A stretch of 64,000 nt of DNA. It comes from SXNM01 sp964586155. GTDB lineage: Bacteria > Myxococcota_A > UBA9042. Under the pieces are notes generated by a model that was not told the DNA's origin, made no database searches, and saw nothing but the letters and a program-made list of their open reading frames with translations. The DNA is taken from positions 1 to 64,000 of the forward strand of contig CAZPHC010000007.1 in the NCBI GenBank assembly GCA_964586155.1, read 5' to 3'. The translations under genes and the position numbers were made by a program. Below are positions 43,418 to 52,601 of this stretch, in pieces; position 1 is the stretch's first letter; the number at the start of each line of letters is the position of its first letter.

Positions 43418-44224
43418 TCAGTACGTCGTGAACGCCGGGTGCTGGATCAGCGCGGCGCAGACCGCGCGCCAGCCTTCGCTCGGCTTGCCCGTGATCTTGG
43501 TCGCGCCTTCGAAGAGGAAGCGCCAGGTCTGCAGCTCGGCCGCGTCGGCGGCGACCACGCGCCCGTGGAAGCGCAGCAGCGCGTGGCGCAGGGTCGCGTC
43601 GACGCCTGCAGGGTTGCCGGCGGCGGTATCGGTCGGCGCGACTTGGGTCAGCAGGATCCGGTCGGCGGGCGCAGCCGCCACGTCCTTGGCCACCAGCTTG
43701 GTGCAGACGACGTTGGAGGCGTCGGCCAGGAACTTCTGGAACAGCGCCGAGGGCTCGAGATCCTCGGTCGTGACGTCGGTGTAGTTCGGCTTGCCGAGCG
43801 TGAGGGCGAGCGTCGTCAACTCGTTGGTGCCGTTCGGCGTCGTCCAGCCGATGCCACCGCTGGCGCGCCGCAGCGCCTCGTCGAGCTGGTCGATGTTCAT
43901 GCGCTTGCGCGGACGGGCCGGCGGCGGCAGCGTCGGCGCCAGGTCGACCTTGGCGGCGTCGGCCAAGGCGCCGTCGACGACGGGCGGCGTCTCGAGGGCG
44001 ACGAGCTCGTCCACGGCCGGAGCGCCCTGCCCGGCGCGGTCCGTGGCGGCGGCCGCAGACGGCGGCGGGGCACCTTCGGCGTTCGCGGTCGCCATCGGCG
44101 TGACCTGGCCATCGCCAGCGTCGACGCAGCCGGCGGCGACCAACGCGACCATCCACGCCGTCCACCAAGGAGCGCGACCGCGCGGCTGCGGCCGTCGGAG
44201 ACCCCCGAGCTCGTGACGGTTCAT
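43418..44224 (-). CDS. Lipoprotein in the DUF1501 cluster
   Basis: I do not recognise a family. The 268-residue protein has a signal with AAGC (Cys33). An Ala/Pro/Asp-rich linker to about residue 105 is followed by a compact region starting KRMNIDQLDEALRRASGGIGWTTPNGTNELTTLALTLGKPNYTD. This ILEALRRATGGIGW pattern, together with an RFHGR and an AWRAVCAALIQHPAFTTY-like C-terminus, is typical of small partners in clusters with DUF1501. The ATG overlaps the stop of the upstream gene (ATGA), so it is coupled. The two conserved Cys may form a disulphide. Confidence 0.65.
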   Translation of the reverse strand: MNRHELGGLRRPQPRGRAPWWTAWMVALVAAGCVDAGDGQVTPMATANAEGAPPPSAAAATDRAGQGAPAVDELVALETPPVVDGALADAAKVDLAPTLPPPARPRKRMNIDQLDEALRRASGGIGWTTPNGTNELTTLALTLGKPNYTDVTTEDLEPSALFQKFLADASNVVCTKLVAKDVAAAPADRILLTQVAPTDTAAGNPAGVDATLRHALLRFHGRVVAADAAELQTWRFLFEGATKITGKPSEGWRAVCAALIQHPAFTTY

Positions 44225-45846
44225 CGCACCCTCCGGTAGACATCGCTCGTGACGATGGCGGAGACGAGTTTGCGGTAGGAGAAGCCGCCTTGGACGAACG
44301 CGACCGAGAGCTCGTCGATCCAGGCGAGCTCCTCGTCGCCCTCGACTTCGCGGCCGAGCAGCCACTCGGCGGTGCGCCTGGCCGCGCAGCGGGGCAACCG
44401 CTGGTCGACGACGGCGGCGAGCGCCATCAGCTTCGGCCCCTGGTCGACGTTCTTCTGGTGCGGCGTCTGCAGGAACACGTAGGGCTCGAGCCAGCCGAAG
44501 AAGGCCTTCTCGGGCTCCGAGAACGCGACCGTCTTGTAGAAGAGCTTGCACTCCGGGCTGCACAGTTGGCCCGACTTGGCGCAGGTATCGCAGTCGTTGC
44601 GGTAGGGCGGGTAGGTGACCGGGTCGAGGTGGGCGGCGCCGTTGGCCACCCAGCGGCCCCAGAACGAGGCCACGGGTTCGAGCAGCGCGTGGCAATACTT
44701 GCAGCCGGCGCGCTTCTGCAGGTCGGGCTCGGCCAGGGCCGCCGCCGCGTCGACCGGGATGCCGGTGTCCGGCGCCTGGAAGGGCTGGCAGAGGAAGCTG
44801 TTGTAGAAACGGCTGCCGCGCGCGCGGTTGGTCTGGAAGCGCAGCAGGAACGCCGGTGAGGTCAGGATGCCCGCGTGCGCCTTGGGCAGGTCGACCTTGA
44901 CCCAGGTGTCCTCGTCGGTGAAGGCCAGGTTCGGCAGGCTGGCGACGTCGATCGGCGTCGGCGTCATGCGCAGCGGCGCCGAGAGCTGCGCCTGGTGCTT
45001 CCAGTAGAAGGCGATCGGGCCGTTGATCCAGGCCACCTTCTCGGTCAACAGATCGGTGTAGGGGCGATCCTCGAGGATCATCTCGCGCACCTGCCGCTCC
45101 AGCGCCGTCGCGAACGAGCGCAGGATCTGCAGGTCGGTCGTGCCGTAGCGACACCAGCGCAGGTTCGGCCCGCAGCCGCATGCAAGTTCATAGGTGGTGC
45201 CCTGCTCGGCGCAGCTCTTGCCAGACGGCGCGACGGCGGTGTCGATGGCGTCGGTGGCGCAGACCTTGATCTCGGTCGCGGGTGCCCAATAGGGCTTGAC
45301 CAGCACCCAGCCCTCGCGCTTGGTGCCGTCGGCCTGGGGCTTGAACACGATGTTGCCGTCGTCGTCCCAGGTCGCCGGCTCGTCGAGGCAGGCGACACGG
45401 TTGCCACGCCGGACGATGGCGACGTTGCCGCCGTTGCGCCAATAGACGTTGCCGGTCTTGGCGAGGCCGCCCGGCACGTGCATCAAGCGCAGGTTCTCGA
45501 GGCTGTTCCAGAGCTTGTCGCGGTGCTGGCGCACGACCTGATCGGCGAACTCCGGCGAGGCGAGCCAGCCACCGACGACCGATCCGACGTGGGCCAATGG
45601 GTCGATGGCCTGCAGCGTCGCGTCGTAGTCGGCCATCGTCGGCGTCGTGCCGCGCAGATCGAGCGAGCTCGCGCGCAGCAGCTCCGTCGGCGACAACAGC
45701 CCGGCCTGCTCGCCGGTCGGCGAAGCCGGGCACGCGGCGGGGGCGGCGACCGCAGAGGCGGCTGCGGCGGCCGCGGCGAACGTGACAGCCGCCAACGCCA
45801 GCACCAAGCGGCCAGCGATCGGTCGGCAGGGGAACCTCGGGCGCAT
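44221..45846 (-). CDS. Exported protein with one CxxCH motif, DUF1501 cluster
   Basis: The 541-residue protein has a signal peptide (VTFAAAAAAASAVAAPAAC) and a helical body (LLRASSLDLRGTTPTMADYDATLQA), reminiscent of DUF1549/DUF1592-type cytochrome-like proteins that occur with DUF1501. A single heme-binding motif CKYCH is present in RAGCKYCHALLEP, and CDTCAKSGQLCSPEC lies further on. It could bind one heme c. The gene is between the cytochrome-like lipoprotein gene (11 bp upstream) and the lipoprotein gene (4-bp overlap). GGAGG precedes the ATG at 45846. Assignment to a named family is tentative. Confidence 0.7.
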   Translation of the reverse strand: MRPRFPCRPIAGRLVLALAAVTFAAAAAAASAVAAPAACPASPTGEQAGLLSPTELLRASSLDLRGTTPTMADYDATLQAIDPLAHVGSVVGGWLASPEFADQVVRQHRDKLWNSLENLRLMHVPGGLAKTGNVYWRNGGNVAIVRRGNRVACLDEPATWDDDGNIVFKPQADGTKREGWVLVKPYWAPATEIKVCATDAIDTAVAPSGKSCAEQGTTYELACGCGPNLRWCRYGTTDLQILRSFATALERQVREMILEDRPYTDLLTEKVAWINGPIAFYWKHQAQLSAPLRMTPTPIDVASLPNLAFTDEDTWVKVDLPKAHAGILTSPAFLLRFQTNRARGSRFYNSFLCQPFQAPDTGIPVDAAAALAEPDLQKRAGCKYCHALLEPVASFWGRWVANGAAHLDPVTYPPYRNDCDTCAKSGQLCSPECKLFYKTVAFSEPEKAFFGWLEPYVFLQTPHQKNVDQGPKLMALAAVVDQRLPRCAARRTAEWLLGREVEGDEELAWIDELSVAFVQGGFSYRKLVSAIVTSDVYRRVR

Positions 45847-45857
45847 CGGAGCCTCCG

Positions 45858-47492
45858 TCACGGCTGGAACCCGTCGGACTTCCATTTGGCGATGAGCGCA
45901 CGTTCGCTGCTGCCGAGGGGGAGCTTCGGCGGCAGGGGCATCGCGCCAGCCTGGACAACTTGCACGATCGTCTCGATTTTGTCTTTCCATTTCTTGGCGG
46001 TGTCGAGCTTGGTCGCGACGCCCTCGGCGCCGTGGCAAAGGGCGCACGAAGCCTCGTAGATCGGCTTGATATCCTTGGCCCAGCTGACGAGCGGCTTCGG
46101 CGGCGGTGCCAACGTCGTGACCCGGACCACGGCCCCGGCCGCGACGCCGACGAGGCCGCCGTTGGGATCGTCGCTCCAGACGGCTGCGCTGGGGACGCCG
46201 AGCACGCGGCGCCAGACGCCGAGCTCCTGCCGCCAGCGGACGCCGGCGACGTCGATCCAGAAGCCGCTGAGGCCGTCCTGCCCCGAGATCGTGGTCACGG
46301 TCGGATCCTTGGCCACGATGCCGAACGACCACGTCGTCCAGTTGCCGCCGACTCCACGCGAGACGAGCTCGCCCTCGGTCGCAGCCCACAGCACCCCGGC
46401 CTCGTCGCAGACGACGGCGCCGACCGCGCGGCCTTCGATCCAGACCACCGTCTGCACGGCGCCGTCGGCGGCGACGCGGACCAGGCGCAGACCCTTCGGG
46501 CCGCTGAGGGCGAGGCCGGGACCGGCGAGGCCGGCGCAGCCCCAGGCCAGGTGCGTCGCGTCGGCGCTGCCCTGCGCCGGCTTGCCGCCGGGCGAGGCGT
46601 CGGCGGGCCAGGTGACGACCGCGAGCACGCCGTCGCGCCAGAGCCAGAGCTTGCCGCCCGCGAGCAGCCAGAGGTCGGAGCCTTCGCCGCGGCGCCATTG
46701 GCTGATCGGCGCGCCGAGCGCGGCAGCCAGCGGCGAGGGCAGCAGCTTGGCCTTGACCTGCGCCGAGACGCCCGCAGCGTGCCAGACGAGCACGACGGAC
46801 TGGCGCACCATCGCGGCGACGAGCGCGCCGATCTCGGCCGAAAGCGGCGTGACCTGACCGTCGACCGGCCCGAGCAGCGCCACGGCGGCGGGCGCGCTGC
46901 CCTTGGCCGGGGCCTGCACGAGCACGACGGCGGGATCGACTGCCACGGCCTCGGTCCATGCGCCCTTGGCGACGGTCGTGACGCTGGCGGTGACGGGTGG
47001 GTCCTCGACGATGAAGACGACGGGCGCCTCGGTCGGCAGCTTGGCGTCTTCGGCGGCGTCGGGGGCCGCAGCGTCGGGGTCGTCGGTGTCGGGGGCCGCG
47101 GCGTCCGGCTCGGCGGCGTCGGGATCGTCGCTGTCGCCAGGGCCGCTGCTGTCGCCCGGGCTGCTGCTGTCGCCCGGGCTGCTGCTGTCGCCCGGACTGC
47201 TGCTGTCGTCGGGGCCGCTGGAGGCGTCCGCGTCGTCGGCCAGGGCATCCTCGCTGCCGGTGCCGTCGTCGCCGGCCGCGCCGTCGACCTCGGCGTCGTC
47301 GCCGGCGGTTCCGTCCGCGGCCGCCGAGCCGTCTGCGGCGACATCGAGGCCGGCGAAGGCGTCGCTGCCCGCGTTGGCGCGGCCCGCCGGATCGCCGCCA
47401 CACGCGACGAGCGCGGAGCAGACCGACGCGCAGATCGACGCGATCCGTGCGGCGTCCAGGAGCTTGCGACGAGCCGGATTCGGGCGGGGCAA
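45858..47492 (-). CDS. Lipoprotein with C-terminal cytochrome-c-like motif, first gene of the DUF1501 cluster
   Basis: The 544-residue protein has a signal ending SALVAC (Cys31) and a long Asp/Ala/Ser/Pro-rich spacer with SSPGDSSSPGD repeats to about residue 150. A beta-rich middle follows, probably a propeller (LWLLAGGKLWLWRDGVLAVVTW, AGVLWAATEGELVSRG). The C-terminal cytochrome-c-like part has CALCHGAEG and, 40 residues later, a Met-containing segment (AGAMPLPPKLPLG), as in planctomycetal-type PSCyt domains. It probably carries one heme. The TTG start at 47492 is supported by AGGAGG, 6 nt upstream, and by a TTGACA promoter. It probably heads an operon running down to 41851. Confidence 0.78.
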   Translation of the reverse strand: MPRPNPARRKLLDAARIASICASVCSALVACGGDPAGRANAGSDAFAGLDVAADGSAAADGTAGDDAEVDGAAGDDGTGSEDALADDADASSGPDDSSSPGDSSSPGDSSSPGDSSGPGDSDDPDAAEPDAAAPDTDDPDAAAPDAAEDAKLPTEAPVVFIVEDPPVTASVTTVAKGAWTEAVAVDPAVVLVQAPAKGSAPAAVALLGPVDGQVTPLSAEIGALVAAMVRQSVVLVWHAAGVSAQVKAKLLPSPLAAALGAPISQWRRGEGSDLWLLAGGKLWLWRDGVLAVVTWPADASPGGKPAQGSADATHLAWGCAGLAGPGLALSGPKGLRLVRVAADGAVQTVVWIEGRAVGAVVCDEAGVLWAATEGELVSRGVGGNWTTWSFGIVAKDPTVTTISGQDGLSGFWIDVAGVRWRQELGVWRRVLGVPSAAVWSDDPNGGLVGVAAGAVVRVTTLAPPPKPLVSWAKDIKPIYEASCALCHGAEGVATKLDTAKKWKDKIETIVQVVQAGAMPLPPKLPLGSSERALIAKWKSDGFQP

Positions 47493-47513
47493 AGGGGCCT
47501 CCTGTAGGGCCTC

Positions 47514-47542
47514 ACTGTCCGGTGCTCGGCGCGCCCTGTCAA
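47514..47542 (-). promoter_or_regulatory. Probable promoter of the DUF1501 cluster
   Basis: On the minus strand a consensus TTGACA (47542-47537) and GACAGT (47519-47514) are 17 bp apart, about 20 bp before the TTG start codon. Confidence 0.45.
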
Positions 47543-47661
47543 CGCTTCGATCGCGGCAAAGATCGGCTTCTTGTCGGCGTTTGCACCTTCCCGAACGCGC
47601 GGCCGCGGGCTATGGTCGCGGCTCGATCCCCGCGGCGGTCCCGACCGCACGAGAGGCGCCC

Positions 47662-50600
47662 ATGTTCGGACGTGCGCTGCTGGTTCGCAGGTTCGGCGGA
47701 ACGCTCGCCCCCTGGCTCATCGTCGCTGGCGCGGTGGCGGCCTGTGGCGGCGATCCGGCCGGCAAGTCGACGCCGCCGATCTCCCTACCAGACGCCAGCG
47801 CGGACGCGGCAGACGCCGCGAACGGCGCAGATACGGCCCCCGTGGAGGACAGCGGCAGCGCTGAGGACGGCGCAACCGCCGCCGACGGCAGCGACGAGGA
47901 CAGCACGACCGCGGACGACACGGCCCAGGACGACACGGCCCAAGACGACACGGCCCAGGACGATACGGCCCAAGACGATACGGCCAGCGACGACGCGACG
48001 TCTGCCACGGACGCCGTCGAGGACAGCGCGAGCGCGGACGACACGGCCGGCGACGACGCGACGTCTGCCGCGGACGCAGCCGAGGACGCAAGCGCGGACG
48101 CAAGCGCGGACGGAGCCGACGACGTCAGCGCCGCCGAGGACGCGCTCGCGGACACGGCAGACGTTGCAGACACCGCGGACGCAGCCGATACGGCCATCGT
48201 CGACGCCGGGCCGCAGCCCTGCAGCCCCGAGCTCGCGCTGTCGCCCACCGAGACGACCGTGTTGCCCTACGATCTCGTGGCGTTCAAGCCGAGCGGCGGC
48301 ACCGGCGCCTACGCCTTCAAGCTGGCCAAGGCGCCGTCGGGCGCGATCGTGCACCCCTCGGTCGGCACCTACCTCTCGGGCGAGACGACCGGCAAGACCG
48401 ACGAGGTCGTGCTGACGGACGACGGCTGCATCGGCACCGCCAAGGCCGTGGTCCACGTGGTCGAACCGATCGAGGTGACGCCGATGGAGGCCGAGCTGGC
48501 CTACGGCGACAAGCTGACCATCAGCGTCAAGGGCGGCTCCGGCACCTTCGCCTTCAAGCTGCAAAGCGCGCCGAGCGGCGGCACGATCGACGGCAAGGGC
48601 AGCTACGTCGCCGGCTCGAAGAACGCCGACGACGTCGTCCAGGTGCGCGACGTCGCGACCAACGAGAGCGCGAAGGTGACGCTGCGTGTGCGCAAGGGCG
48701 CCAAGATCGCCATCGTGCCCGGCGGCCTCGTCCTGCCCATCGGCGCGCACGCCAAGCTCGCCGGCGACGGCGGCAGCGGTACCTACGTCCTGCAACCACC
48801 GCCGGCTGCGTTCGTCAGCGAGGCGCCGATGGAGCTGACGGCCAAGTCCCCAGGGGCCGGCGCCGTCACGGTCAAGGACGCGATGCTGGGCAAGAGCGCG
48901 ACGATCCAGGCGCGCGCGGTGACGACCTTCGATCTGCCCAGCGATCCGGTCGGCGACGGCAGCCAGGCCGCGGCGGCGGCGGCCGGCGACCTGAACAAGG
49001 ACGGCAAGGTCGACGCGGCGCTCGGCCTGCCGGAGAGCGACGTCGCGGGCTTCAACGCCGGCAGCGTCGTGCTCTACAAGGGCGCCGCGGGCGGCCTGGC
49101 GAGCAAGCCCTGGCTGGCGCTGCACGGCAGCAGCCGCGACGAGCGCTTCGGCTGGGCGGTCGAGGTGACCGACGTCACCGGCGACGGCAAGCCCGAATTG
49201 CTCGCGACCTCGCCGCTGGCCGACGTCGGCGCGACGAACACCGGCGCGGTCTGGGTGTGGTCGTTCGACGCCAAGGGCGCCATCGTCAACAAGCCGCTCT
49301 GGCAGCTGGCGGGCTCGTTCTCTGGCGATCAGGCGGGCTACGGCATCGCGGTCTGCGACTTCAACGCCGACGGCTTCGCCGACATCGCGCTCGGCGCGCC
49401 CTACGCCGAGGACAAGACGGCGCAGCAGGTGGCCAACGATCAGGGCGGCGTCTACGTCTGGCTCGGCGGCAAGGCCGGCTACGGCGACAAGCCCACGTTC
49501 GCGCGCTACGCCGAGGTCCCCGACGGCAAGGGCGGCTGGTCGTCGGACGCCAACGTCCGCCTGGGCTGGTCCATCGCCGCGGGCGACTTCGACGGTGACG
49601 GCGCCTGCGATCTGGCCGCCGGCTCGCTCTACTACACCGACCTGACAGCGAACGACGGTTTGGTCGCCGTGTGGAAGGGCGTCAAGGCCGGCGGCTCGGC
49701 GACCGGAGGCCTCTCGGCGCATCCGTCGCGCGTCATCACGGGCGCCAAGGCCGGCGAGTCGGGCTCGCAGTTCGGCCGCAGCATCGCCAGCTGCGACGTC
49801 ACCGGCGACGGCAAGGCCGACCTCGTCGTCGGCCAGCTCGGCTTCCGCAACGGCGACAGCAAGACGACCAACCTCGGCGCGACCCGGGTCTACAGCTTCG
49901 GCGCGTTGGTCAACGCGGCGACCAAGGTCGACGGCTTCGACACGGCGGTGTTCAGCGCGATCGGCGTCAACACCACGGACTACCACGGCTATCGCGTCGG
50001 CTGCGGCGACATGACCGGCGACGGCGTCGCCGATGTCCTCAGCAACGTCGGCAACGGCGAGGTCAGCGGCAAGCCCGCGAACACGGGCACGATCGCGGTC
50101 TACGCCGGCGTCAAGTCCGGCCCGATCGCGGCGACGCCGGCCATGACCATCGGCGGCCTGCTCGGCGGCGACTACTTCGGCCTCGCGATGACCGTGCTGC
50201 CCGACCTCGACGGCGACAAGCTGCCGGATCTGCTCGCCTACGCGACCCAGGACGACACCGACGGCTTCAACTACGGCAAGCCCTACGCCTGGGCCAGCGC
50301 CAAAGGCACGCTGACGCCGCTCGAGCAGCCGGCGATCGCCTCGGGGGCGCGCTTCGGCAGCACGCTCGCCTGGCTGCCCGACGCCAACGGCGACGGCTAT
50401 CCGGAGCTGCTGGTCGGCGCCGGCTACGACTCGCCGATGGTCGCGGGCAAGCCGGTCGGCACGCGCGCCGGCGCGGCGACGGTCGTCCCTGGCACCGCGA
50501 CGGGCGTCGACCCGAGCAAGGCGGTCAAGCTGGCCGGATTCCTCGGCCACAGCGCAAGCGACCTGTTCGGCTGGTCGGTCGCTGGGGCCGGCGACTTCGA

Positions 50601-51792
50601 CGCCGACGGCTTCGACGACATCGCGATCAACGCGCGCAGCGAGGACCGCCCCGGGAGCTTCGGCGCCGGCTACGTCAAAGGCGTGCAATGCGGCGGCGCG
50701 GCGACCAACGTCGGCGCGGTCTACGTCTTCCCCGGCGCCAAGGCGGCGCTGCATGCGACGACGCCGGGCTGGGTCGCGTTCGGTCCGCAAGCGAGCCAGG
50801 TGATCGAGACGGTCGCCGGCGGCGCCGACATCAACGGTGACGGCAAGGCCGACCTGATCGTGGGCAGCCCGTCCTGGGACGCCACGGCGCGCAGCAACGC
50901 CGGCGGCTGGGGCGTCATCTGGGGCCGCAAGTCCGACCCGAGCGGCGTCGTCGTCGCCTGCGCGCCGGATCACGTCGAGGTCGGGCCCAAGGCCAACGAC
51001 AACCTCGGCCGGTCGGTCGTGGCGCTCAGCGACCTCGACGGCGACGGCTGCGCCGAGTTCGCGGTCGGCGCCAGCGGCGAAGACCTCGGCATCAGCAACC
51101 AGGGCGCGATCCACGTCATCTACGGCTGGGGGCCGACCTGCAAGTCGAAGGTGCCACGCGAGCTCGTGCTGGCGTCGGGCACGGCCAACGCCGCGGCCGG
51201 CTGGAGCCTGGCCACGGGCGCCGACGTCGACGGCGACGGCAAGCCGGACCTGGTCGTCGGCGGCATCAACGTCGCGGCCGGCGGCAAGACCGTCGGGGGC
51301 ATCTGGCTGCTGCGCTCGAGCTGGCTGGCGGCCCAGACGCCCGCGCCGATCGTCGACGGCACGCCCGCCGCGTCGCCTCTGGCGTTCGCCGATCCGAACG
51401 AGACGCTGATCCTCGGCGCGGTCGGCGGTTGGCAGGGCGGCCAGTTCGGCTGGTCGGTCGCGCTGTTGCCCAACTTCGAGGCCGACGGCCGAGCCGCGAT
51501 CCTGGTCGGCGTGCCCAACGGCGGCCTCGGCGGCACCGACCTCGGCGGTGGCGCCGAGATCCTGCGCTTCGGACCGGGCGTCGGCATCCTGGCCGATCCG
51601 GCCTCGATGGTGATCGGCGACACCGCGCGCCCCGGGGCCCTGGCCGGCTATGCGGTCGCCGGCATCGCGGGCAAGACAGCGGCCACGCCGAGCAAGACCG
51701 TGCCGTTGCTGGCCGTCGGATCGGTCTACGGCACGCCGCAAGGCAGCAAGCAGATCGACCAGGGTCATGTGATCGCAGCCCCGGCGCGCTGA
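47662..51792 (+). CDS. FG-GAP (integrin-alpha-like) repeat lipoprotein
   Basis: The 1376-residue protein has a lipoprotein signal (VAGAVAACG, Cys28) and an Asp/Ala/Thr-rich spacer to about residue 190 that contains DDTAQ repeats. Three or four immunoglobulin-like beta domains follow (PYDLVAFKPSGGTGAYAFKL and so on). A long FG-GAP region has about a dozen calcium-loop motifs such as DLNKDGKVD, DVTGDGKPE, DFNADGFAD, DFDGDGACD and DINGDGKAD, each before AxGxP or VVG. These should form one or more seven-bladed calcium-binding propellers. Such proteins are surface adhesion or ligand-binding proteins. The ATG at 47662 has a weak AGAGG site. No neighbour clearly shares its pathway. Confidence 0.85.
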   Translation: MFGRALLVRRFGGTLAPWLIVAGAVAACGGDPAGKSTPPISLPDASADAADAANGADTAPVEDSGSAEDGATAADGSDEDSTTADDTAQDDTAQDDTAQDDTAQDDTASDDATSATDAVEDSASADDTAGDDATSAADAAEDASADASADGADDVSAAEDALADTADVADTADAADTAIVDAGPQPCSPELALSPTETTVLPYDLVAFKPSGGTGAYAFKLAKAPSGAIVHPSVGTYLSGETTGKTDEVVLTDDGCIGTAKAVVHVVEPIEVTPMEAELAYGDKLTISVKGGSGTFAFKLQSAPSGGTIDGKGSYVAGSKNADDVVQVRDVATNESAKVTLRVRKGAKIAIVPGGLVLPIGAHAKLAGDGGSGTYVLQPPPAAFVSEAPMELTAKSPGAGAVTVKDAMLGKSATIQARAVTTFDLPSDPVGDGSQAAAAAAGDLNKDGKVDAALGLPESDVAGFNAGSVVLYKGAAGGLASKPWLALHGSSRDERFGWAVEVTDVTGDGKPELLATSPLADVGATNTGAVWVWSFDAKGAIVNKPLWQLAGSFSGDQAGYGIAVCDFNADGFADIALGAPYAEDKTAQQVANDQGGVYVWLGGKAGYGDKPTFARYAEVPDGKGGWSSDANVRLGWSIAAGDFDGDGACDLAAGSLYYTDLTANDGLVAVWKGVKAGGSATGGLSAHPSRVITGAKAGESGSQFGRSIASCDVTGDGKADLVVGQLGFRNGDSKTTNLGATRVYSFGALVNAATKVDGFDTAVFSAIGVNTTDYHGYRVGCGDMTGDGVADVLSNVGNGEVSGKPANTGTIAVYAGVKSGPIAATPAMTIGGLLGGDYFGLAMTVLPDLDGDKLPDLLAYATQDDTDGFNYGKPYAWASAKGTLTPLEQPAIASGARFGSTLAWLPDANGDGYPELLVGAGYDSPMVAGKPVGTRAGAATVVPGTATGVDPSKAVKLAGFLGHSASDLFGWSVAGAGDFDADGFDDIAINARSEDRPGSFGAGYVKGVQCGGAATNVGAVYVFPGAKAALHATTPGWVAFGPQASQVIETVAGGADINGDGKADLIVGSPSWDATARSNAGGWGVIWGRKSDPSGVVVACAPDHVEVGPKANDNLGRSVVALSDLDGDGCAEFAVGASGEDLGISNQGAIHVIYGWGPTCKSKVPRELVLASGTANAAAGWSLATGADVDGDGKPDLVVGGINVAAGGKTVGGIWLLRSSWLAAQTPAPIVDGTPAASPLAFADPNETLILGAVGGWQGGQFGWSVALLPNFEADGRAAILVGVPNGGLGGTDLGGGAEILRFGPGVGILADPASMVIGDTARPGALAGYAVAGIAGKTAATPSKTVPLLAVGSVYGTPQGSKQIDQGHVIAAPAR
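47914..47985. repeat. 15-bp tandem repeat encoding DDTAQ
   Basis: About five copies of GACGACACGGCCCAR occur in direct succession with only third-position changes. It encodes the acidic spacer after the lipobox of the FG-GAP protein. Confidence 0.75.
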
Positions 51793-51815
51793 CGCGCCGC
51801 CGCCGAGAGCCCCCG

Positions 51816-52601
51816 ATGCCCTCCTCCTCGTCCCCCGTCGCGGCGTCGCCAACGTCGCCGGTCCGCACCTTGGGCCCGCACCACGTCGCCGTGCCGTGGG
51901 TCTTGACCGCCGAGCACGCCAGCGCCGCCGTGCCCTGGCCGCTGGTCGCCTCGCCCGCGGATCGCGCGACGCTCATGAGCCATTGGGCCTTCGATCTGGG
52001 CGTCGCCGAGGTCGTCGAGGCGCTGGTCGACGTGCTGCCGGCGGTGGCCGCGCTCTCGCAGGTCTCGCGGCTGGTGATCGACGCCAACCGGCCGCCCGAG
52101 CACGAGGACGCCGTGCGGCGCGTGGCGGACGACCACGCGCTACAGTTCAATCGCGACGTCGACACGGCCGAACACGCGCGCCGGGTCGCGGCCTACCACG
52201 TGCCCTACCATGACGCGATCACGACGCTGATCACGGCCCAGCGGGCGTTGCCGCGGCAGGACGAGCTGCGGATCTTGAGCGTGCACAGCTTCACCCCGGT
52301 CCTGGGCATCAAGCCGCGCTGGATGGAAGCGGGCGTGCTCTACGATCAGCACGACGCGCTGGCCGAGCGCTTCGCAGGGGCCCTGCGCGCGCAGGGCTTC
52401 GCCACCGCCTTGAACGAGCCCTACTCGGGCAAGGATGGCCTGATCTACGCCGCGAACCGCCACGGCCAGGCCTCCGGGCTGCGCTACCTGGAGCTGGAGC
52501 TGCGCCAGGACATCCTGGCCACCCCCGCGATGTGCCAGGACGTCGCCCAGCGCGTCGCCGCCGCGCTGCGGACCCTGCTGCCCTTCGAGGACGCGGCGTG
52601 A
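51816..52601 (+). CDS. N-formylglutamate amidohydrolase family protein
   Basis: The 261-residue protein has the family's segments: VLTAEHASAAVP near residue 30, LIDANRPPEHEDAVRRVADDHALQFNRD in the middle and ILSVHSFTPVLGIKPRWMEAGVLYDQHD, with NEPYSGKDGLIYAANRHG near the C-terminus. Members hydrolyse N-formylglutamate in histidine breakdown, but many are of unknown substrate, and no hut genes are nearby. The start follows the stop of the FG-GAP gene by 23 bp. The stop overlaps the GTG of the pseudouridine synthase gene (GTGA), so the two are coupled. Confidence 0.82.
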   Translation: MPSSSSPVAASPTSPVRTLGPHHVAVPWVLTAEHASAAVPWPLVASPADRATLMSHWAFDLGVAEVVEALVDVLPAVAALSQVSRLVIDANRPPEHEDAVRRVADDHALQFNRDVDTAEHARRVAAYHVPYHDAITTLITAQRALPRQDELRILSVHSFTPVLGIKPRWMEAGVLYDQHDALAERFAGALRAQGFATALNEPYSGKDGLIYAANRHGQASGLRYLELELRQDILATPAMCQDVAQRVAAALRTLLPFEDAA

